A model generated the notes under the pieces. It did no database searches and was not told the DNA's origin. It saw only the letters and a list, made by a program, of their open reading frames with translations. DNA of 64,000 nt, taken from NCBI RefSeq assembly GCF_003477605.1, contig NZ_QUDR01000003.1, positions 62,001 to 126,000 of the forward strand. The letters run 5' to 3'. A program made the position numbers and the translations under genes. Positions 58,814 through 64,000 of the stretch are shown one piece after another (position 1 is the first letter of the stretch; each line of letters begins with the position of its first letter). This DNA is from Clostridium sp. AF37-5. Lineage in GTDB: Bacteria; Bacillota; Clostridia; Lachnospirales; Lachnospiraceae.

Positions 58814-61800
58814 ATGTATTTGAAAAGTATAGAAGTTCAGGGTTTCAAATCCTTTGCAAAAAAACTTGTATTTGAATTTCATAATGGAATTACCGGAATT
58901 GTCGGACCAAACGGCAGTGGAAAAAGTAATGTTGCCGATGCGGTCCGCTGGGTATTAGGCGAACAAAGTGCTAAGCAGTTACGTGGTTCGAGCATGCAGG
59001 ATGTTATCTTTTCGGGAACGGAGATGCGCAAACCACAAAGTTATGCATATGTTGCATTGACAATCAGCAATGAGGACCACAAATTAAATCTGCCTTATGA
59101 AGAGGTACAGGTAGCGAGAAGAGTGTACCGTTCCGGTGAAAGTGAATACTTGTTAAATGGTGTAACCTGCCGTCTCCGTGATGTACAGGAATTGTTTTTT
59201 GATACCGGTATCGGAAAAGAAGGTTATTCCATCATCGGGCAGGGACAGATTGACAAAATTCTTAGTGGTAAACCGGAAGAACGAAGAGAATTATTTGACG
59301 AAGCTGCCGGTATCGTCAAATTCAAAAAAAGAAAGGCTGCTGCTGAGAAAAATCTGGAGACAGAACGTCAAAATCTTCTTCGTGTACAGGATATTTTAAC
59401 AGAATTAGAAAAACAGGTTGGTCCACTGGAAGAACAGTCGAAAAAGGCGAAAGAATTCCTTCAGTTAAAAGAAGAGTTAAAACAGTTTGAAGTAGGACTG
59501 TTCTGCATGGATTATGAGACATTACAGCAGGAAACAGAAGAAATTGAGAAAAACCTTTCCCATACAAAAGAAGAATTGGAACAGGCAAAAGCGGATAAAG
59601 AAAAATCGCGTTCTGAATATGATTCGGTAGAGTCTGCAATTGCGGAGTTTGATCGTTCGGTTGAGAAGAAAAAGGAAAAAGTAAATCAGGATAAACTTTT
59701 GATTACGAATTTTGAAGGAGAAATTCGTATTACCAAGGAAAAAATTTCGTCTGCCGCACAGGGAAAAGAATATTACAAAGAGCGTACGGATGCATTGGAG
59801 GAATCCAAACAGGCAGCAAATGAGGAACTGGCTTCTTATACTGCTTCTCAGAAAGAGGCACTTTTAGAACTCGAGAAAATTACAGACGAAGAAAAATCGC
59901 TTAGCAGCCAGATGGAGCAGTTAGAGAAAGCAATTTTAGAAGATGAAATCGAGTTAAGCGAACAGAATGAGCAGATTATGGATTCGATGAATGCTTCCAG
60001 TAAGATTACTGTGGAACAGCAGAAAGCGAAATCCATGCTGGAGCAGAATAAGATTCGTAAAGCAGAATTAAATCAGAAGATTTTAGCAAATAAAACACAA
60101 TATTCTTCAGCGGAAGAAGAAATGAAAAGAGAAGAGGAACTTTTGAAGGCGGCAAAGAAAGAGTTAGACTCTGCTTATGTGGCGAAAAAAGAACTCTTAC
60201 GAAATGCAGATATAAAACGGCAGGATATTTTATCTTTGCAGAAAAAGCAGCAGGAAAAACAAAAGAATTACCATATCATTGATTCTAAACTGGAAACGGT
60301 AAAAAACATGGCAGAGCGCTATGAGGGGTACAGTCAGAGTATCCGCCGTGTGATGGAGCAGAAGAAACAGGAACCAGGTGTGCTTGGCGTTGTTGCAGAT
60401 ATTATCCGGGTGAAAGAAAAATATATTACTGCTGTTGAGACAGCACTTGGCGGAAATATTCAAAATATCGTAACAGAGGATGAACATGTTGCAAAACGAA
60501 TGATTCAGTATTTAAAGAAGAATCGTTTGGGACGTGCTACATTTTTACCGCTGACGACAGTTACACCGAAAAAAGAAAAGCCATTCCGGGATGAAATTCT
60601 AGAGGAAGATGGTGTTCTTGGAAATGTAGCTTCCAAGGTAGACTGCGATGAAAAGTATAAATTAATTATCGAATATCTGTTAGGGCGTTTTCTTCTTGTG
60701 GATACGATTGATCATGCGATGCAGATTAGTAAAAAGTATCAGTACCGAGTGCGTATTGTAACATTAGAGGGTGAATTGTTCCATCCGGGCGGTTCTCTTT
60801 CCGGTGGTACCTTTAAGAATAATTCAAATCTGCTTGGCCGCCGCAAGGAGCAGGAAGCATTAGAAAAAGAAAAACAGACGATTGAGAGTGCAATTGCTTC
60901 CGTGAAAGAAGAAATTCAGACAGCACAGAAACAGGTGGAAAACTTTGTTAAAGATGCCAATACCAAAGAAGAGACGGTTAAAGAACTGGAATTAAAGAAA
61001 AATACGGCTCAGATTAAATATGAGCAGGCAGTATCGGTAAAAGAGCAGAAGGAAAAAGAATACCGCGCTATTGCCAATGATGGAAAAGAAATTGAAAACC
61101 AGAAGGCATTAATTGAAGATTCTCTTTCAAGAATCGACAGTGATTTGGAATTGTCGAAGCAGAAAGAGGAGCAGGCAAAAGAGCAGGTAAAACTTTTATC
61201 TGTCAAATTGGATGAAGAACGTGAAAAACAAGTGGAGTTACAAGAGAAAATTTCTCAAAACCGCTTAGAAGTTTCTTCGTTCCAGCAAAAGAACAATTAT
61301 GTAGCTGAAAATATTCACCGAATTGAAGAATCACTTCATGATCTGGAAACAGAATACAACAAATTGATGCAGGAGCAGAAAAATTCGGATGATACGGTTT
61401 CTGAGATGGAACAGGCAATTGCCGGTTACGAAGAGAAAAACAAACAGTTACAGGAAGAAATTGTCCGCCTGACCAAAGAAATTGAAGAGGAAAGTAAGCA
61501 GAAAGAAGAAATGATGGCATCCCAGAAAGATATTTTTGAAAAGCGGGATGCACTGATGAATCATATGAGCGAACTCGACAAAGAGTCTTTCCGTTTAGAG
61601 TCGCGAAAGCAGAACATCGAAGAGAAGATGGAAGCAAAAGTCAATCATATGTGGAATGAATATGAGCTTACATACCGCAGTGCCAAAGAAATTGATATCG
61701 ACCATTCCATTTCCTACACACGCATGAAGGCGAATGTAACGGATACGAAAAATAAAATTCGTGGTCTTGGCGATGTCAATGTGAATGCAATTGAAGACTT

Positions 61801-62377
61801 CAAATCCGTCAGTGAGCGTTATACACTTTTGAAAACGCAGCATGACGACTTGATTGAGTCGGAAGACGCACTGAAAAAGATTATTGCTGATTTAGATGAA
61901 GAAATGCGCAAACAGTTTACAGAAAAATTTGCGGATATTCAGAAACAGTTTGACAAGGTGTTCCGCGAGTTGTTTGGAGGCGGAAAAGGTACTTTGGAAT
62001 TAGTCGAGGAAGAAGACGTATTGGAAGCCGGCATTACAATCAATGCGCAGCCGCCGGGAAAGAAACTTGGCAACATGATGCAGTTGTCCGGTGGAGAGAA
62101 GGCGTTAACAGCCATTGCACTTTTGTTTGCTATTCAAAATTTGAAACCTTCTCCGTTTTGTCTGCTTGATGAAATTGAGGCAGCACTTGACGATTCCAAC
62201 GTAAAGCGGTATGCTAAATACTTGCATAAGCTTACAAAAAACACACAGTTTATTGTAATTACCCATCGAAAGGGCACGATGGAAGCAGCGGATGTTCTGT
62301 ATGGTATTACCATGCAGGAAAAAGGCGTTTCTACGCTGGTATCCGTAAAACTCATTGAAGAGCAGTTAGACAACTAA
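58814..62377 (+). CDS. smc: Chromosome segregation protein SMC
   Basis: SMC is the ATPase core of condensin, working with ScpA and ScpB (genes at the start of this window). The 1187-residue protein has the N-terminal Walker [21 protein letters not shown] (about 29-48), two long coiled coils (about 170-495 and 670-1000), a hinge (about 500-660, with [12 protein letters not shown]) and the C-terminal head with the signature [20 protein letters not shown] (about 1095-1114) and Walker [15 protein letters not shown]. The start ATG 58814 follows GGAGAAG at the end of rnc. Confidence 0.98.
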   Translation: MYLKSIEVQGFKSFAKKLVFEFHNGITGIVGPNGSGKSNVADAVRWVLGEQSAKQLRGSSMQDVIFSGTEMRKPQSYAYVALTISNEDHKLNLPYEEVQVARRVYRSGESEYLLNGVTCRLRDVQELFFDTGIGKEGYSIIGQGQIDKILSGKPEERRELFDEAAGIVKFKKRKAAAEKNLETERQNLLRVQDILTELEKQVGPLEEQSKKAKEFLQLKEELKQFEVGLFCMDYETLQQETEEIEKNLSHTKEELEQAKADKEKSRSEYDSVESAIAEFDRSVEKKKEKVNQDKLLITNFEGEIRITKEKISSAAQGKEYYKERTDALEESKQAANEELASYTASQKEALLELEKITDEEKSLSSQMEQLEKAILEDEIELSEQNEQIMDSMNASSKITVEQQKAKSMLEQNKIRKAELNQKILANKTQYSSAEEEMKREEELLKAAKKELDSAYVAKKELLRNADIKRQDILSLQKKQQEKQKNYHIIDSKLETVKNMAERYEGYSQSIRRVMEQKKQEPGVLGVVADIIRVKEKYITAVETALGGNIQNIVTEDEHVAKRMIQYLKKNRLGRATFLPLTTVTPKKEKPFRDEILEEDGVLGNVASKVDCDEKYKLIIEYLLGRFLLVDTIDHAMQISKKYQYRVRIVTLEGELFHPGGSLSGGTFKNNSNLLGRRKEQEALEKEKQTIESAIASVKEEIQTAQKQVENFVKDANTKEETVKELELKKNTAQIKYEQAVSVKEQKEKEYRAIANDGKEIENQKALIEDSLSRIDSDLELSKQKEEQAKEQVKLLSVKLDEEREKQVELQEKISQNRLEVSSFQQKNNYVAENIHRIEESLHDLETEYNKLMQEQKNSDDTVSEMEQAIAGYEEKNKQLQEEIVRLTKEIEEESKQKEEMMASQKDIFEKRDALMNHMSELDKESFRLESRKQNIEEKMEAKVNHMWNEYELTYRSAKEIDIDHSISYTRMKANVTDTKNKIRGLGDVNVNAIEDFKSVSERYTLLKTQHDDLIESEDALKKIIADLDEEMRKQFTEKFADIQKQFDKVFRELFGGGKGTLELVEEEDVLEAGITINAQPPGKKLGNMMQLSGGEKALTAIALLFAIQNLKPSPFCLLDEIEAALDDSNVKRYAKYLHKLTKNTQFIVITHRKGTMEAADVLYGITMQEKGVSTLVSVKLIEEQLDN

Positions 62378-62393
62378 AAGTAAGGAGACAGCA

Positions 62394-63317
62394 ATGGAAG
62401 AAAAAGTTGGATTTTTCAAACGATTAAAAAATGGACTTTCCAAAACGAGAGATTCTTTCGTTTCCGGAATTGATTCTTTGTTTACCGGTTTTTCGGAGAT
62501 TGATGATGATTTTTATGAAGAACTGGAAGAATTACTGGTAATGGGGGACATCGGTATTAATACTACAATGAGTATTATTGATGGACTCAAAGAACGTGTA
62601 AAAGAAGAAAAAATTAAAGAAGCTTCTGCCTGCAAACAGCTTTTGATTGATACCATTAAGGAGCAGATGCAGATTCATGAAGACGCTTATGAATTTGAAC
62701 ACAAAAAGTCTGTTTTATTATTGATTGGTGTAAATGGTGTTGGTAAGACGACCAGTGTCGGCAAACTGGCAGGACAGTTCAAAAATCAGGGTAAAAAGGT
62801 AATGCTTGCTGCCGCTGATACATTCCGTGCAGGTGCAATTGATCAGTTAAAAGAATGGGCAAATCGTGCCGGCGTAGATATTATTGCAGGACAGGAAGGT
62901 TCTGACCCGGCTGCGATTGTGTACGATGCGGTTGCTGCCGCAAAAGCAAGAGATGTTGATATTCTTCTCTGTGATACAGCAGGAAGACTTCATAATAAGA
63001 AAAATTTGATGGCAGAACTTCACAAGATTCATACCATCATCGAAAAAGAGTACCCGGAAGCCTTATTAGAGACCATGATTGTTGTTGATGGTACAACGGG
63101 ACAGAATGCACTGGCACAGGCAAAAGAATTTAGCGAAGTGGCAGATGTATCAGGTGTTATTTTAACAAAACTTGATGGAACCGCAAAAGGCGGTATTGCG
63201 ATTGCCATTCAGTCAGAATTAAGCATTCCGGTTAAGTATATCGGAATTGGTGAACAAATTGGTGACTTACAGAGATTTGATGCCGAAGAGTTTGTGAATG
63301 CATTATTTGAAGAATAG
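62394..63317 (+). CDS. ftsY: Signal recognition particle receptor FtsY
   Basis: FtsY is the SRP receptor GTPase that directs ribosomes making membrane proteins to the translocon. The 307-residue protein has a short N-terminal amphipathic segment (no long acidic A domain), the helical N domain (about 15-90) and the GTPase G domain with GVNGVGKTTSVGKLAGQF (about 113-130), AADTFRAGAIDQLKEWANR (about 141-159), DTAGRLHNKKNLM (about 195-207), the TKLDGTAKGG motif (about 259-268) and GIGEQIGDLQRFD. It follows smc after 16 bases, the usual rnc-smc-ftsY order. Confidence 0.97.
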   Translation: MEEKVGFFKRLKNGLSKTRDSFVSGIDSLFTGFSEIDDDFYEELEELLVMGDIGINTTMSIIDGLKERVKEEKIKEASACKQLLIDTIKEQMQIHEDAYEFEHKKSVLLLIGVNGVGKTTSVGKLAGQFKNQGKKVMLAAADTFRAGAIDQLKEWANRAGVDIIAGQEGSDPAAIVYDAVAAAKARDVDILLCDTAGRLHNKKNLMAELHKIHTIIEKEYPEALLETMIVVDGTTGQNALAQAKEFSEVADVSGVILTKLDGTAKGGIAIAIQSELSIPVKYIGIGEQIGDLQRFDAEEFVNALFEE

Positions 63318-63338
63318 AGAAAGGTTGTGTTTTACCGG

Positions 63339-64000
63339 ATGATGACGTTAGATCAGTTTGAGCAGGCAAGTGAAAAGGTGCAGAATGTAATTCTTCCTAC
63401 AAATTTAATATATAGTGAGTATTACAGTGCACAGACCGGCGGAAAAATTTACTTAAAGCCGGAAAATATGCAGTATACAGGTGCTTATAAAGTTCGTGGT
63501 GCCTACTATAAAATCAGTACCATGTCAGAAGAGGACAGACAAAAAGGACTCATTACCGCTTCTGCCGGAAACCATGCACAGGGCGTTGCTTATGCAGCGA
63601 AATTGTTTGGGGTAAAGGCAGTAATTGTAATGCCAAATACAACACCGTTAATCAAAGTAAACCGCACAAAAAGCTATGGTGCAGAGGTAGTTCTTCACGG
63701 TGATGTATATGACGATGCGTGTTCTTATGCTTTGCAGTTAGCAGAGGAAAAAGGATACACTTTTATTCATCCGTTTGATGATGAAGTGGTAGCAACCGGA
63801 CAGGGCTCCATTGCCATGGAGATTATTAAAGAACTTCCAACCGTTGATATGATTTTAGCACCGGTTGGCGGCGGCGGTTTGTTATGCGGCGTTTCAACAC
63901 TCGCCAAATTATTAAATCCGAATATTAAAGTCATTGGTGTAGAGCCTGCAGGTGCAAACTGTATGCAGGAGTCGTTAAAGCAGGGAAAAGTTGTCTCTCT
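63339..64000 (+). CDS. ilvA: Threonine dehydratase, 5' part
   Basis: A PLP enzyme that deaminates threonine to 2-oxobutanoate for isoleucine synthesis or catabolism. The window ends inside the gene after about 220 residues. Seen: the PLP lysine in QYTGAYKVRGAYYK (about 47-60), ASAGNHAQGVAYAAKLFGVK (about 72-91), the VMPNTTPLIKV stretch and the glycine-rich phosphate site APVGGGGLLCGV (about 174-185). The start is set at ATG 63339 (or the next ATG); AAAGG lies 14 bases upstream, so the site is weak, and a GTG at 63327 is an alternative. Whether it has the C-terminal ACT domain of the catabolic (TdcB/YgeX-like) or the biosynthetic form cannot be seen. Confidence 0.92.
   Translation, partial: MMTLDQFEQASEKVQNVILPTNLIYSEYYSAQTGGKIYLKPENMQYTGAYKVRGAYYKISTMSEEDRQKGLITASAGNHAQGVAYAAKLFGVKAVIVMPNTTPLIKVNRTKSYGAEVVLHGDVYDDACSYALQLAEEKGYTFIHPFDDEVVATGQGSIAMEIIKELPTVDMILAPVGGGGLLCGVSTLAKLLNPNIKVIGVEPAGANCMQESLKQGKVVS

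Noticed and set aside
63327..63338. GTG 63327 as start of the threonine dehydratase
   Set aside because: Only two bases separate it from the AAAGG site, too near for initiation; ATG 63339 is preferred though its own site is distant.
1..64000. tRNA, rRNA, insertion sequences, prophage, CRISPR
   Set aside because: I looked for the usual signatures (transposase and integrase motifs, regularly spaced repeats, conserved rRNA and tRNA segments) and found none in this window.

Overview
The window looks like a chromosomal segment of a low-to-medium G+C anaerobic Firmicute, most likely a member of the Lachnospiraceae. The inference rests on gene families and order: gltB-gltD-glnA followed by an ANTAR regulator, tepA next to ftsK/spoIIIE, plsX-rnc-smc-ftsY, separate neighbouring ispH and S1-domain genes, formate-tetrahydrofolate ligase, and a large secreted xylan glucuronidase with bacterial Ig-like domains. 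Genus cannot be fixed from the sequence alone. No rRNA, tRNA, CRISPR array, insertion sequence or prophage was seen.

Layout. 1-1017: end of scpA and scpB (chromosome segregation). 1058-13584: nitrogen and carbamoyl-phosphate block (gltB, gltD, glnA, ANTAR regulator, carA, carB), with a strong promoter and two leader hairpins before gltB. 13588-16811: rpsO, a Nudix hydrolase and pnp, each with promoter, leader and terminator signals. 17079-28544: an A+T-rich accessory stretch with two secreted modular proteins, an orphan Ser/Thr kinase with one PASTA domain, a putative HTH protein, two zinc-ribbon membrane proteins (one TPR-rich) and a possible uracil-DNA-glycosylase-like protein. 28624-34486: an omega-amidase-like nitrilase, TepA-like ClpP homologue, FtsK/SpoIIIE translocase and two tandem RimK-like ATP-grasp ligases. 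34554-42422: fhs, a divergent AraC regulator and a 1716-residue GH115 protein. 42508-43110: a class III (self-inhibited) Fic protein. 43326-47146: pyrBI on the minus strand, diverging from an aconitase-family gene. 47166-64000: a small conserved protein, ferredoxin, small alarmone synthetase, folD, rimO, pgsA, pncC, a lipoprotein, an HI0933-type flavoprotein, cmk, ispH, an S1 protein, CheR, then plsX, rnc, smc, ftsY and the 5' part of a threonine dehydratase.

Genes that work together: GltBD and GlnA assimilate ammonium, CarAB uses glutamine to make carbamoyl phosphate, and PyrBI, 30 kb away, consumes it. The kinase and the secreted proteins share Thr/Pro-rich linkers and probably form one envelope-associated locus of unknown purpose. 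AraC and GH115 form a divergent regulator/target pair for glucuronoxylan use.

The most unusual signal is a structured element present twice (43161-43295 and 47501-47604), each time between convergent genes and in the same orientation. The two copies keep a bulged A, a tandem GA/GA internal loop, a three-nucleotide joint and an A-T-(C/T)-AAGCG...AGCG strand, while the helices change sequence with compensating changes. I do not recognise it as a named RNA or repeat family. Other points are a non-canonical start (ATT or CTG) for the ANTAR regulator, an fhs terminator lying inside the opposing araC gene, and a promoter placed inside the loop of a terminator hairpin whose right arm also supplies the next gene's ribosome binding site.
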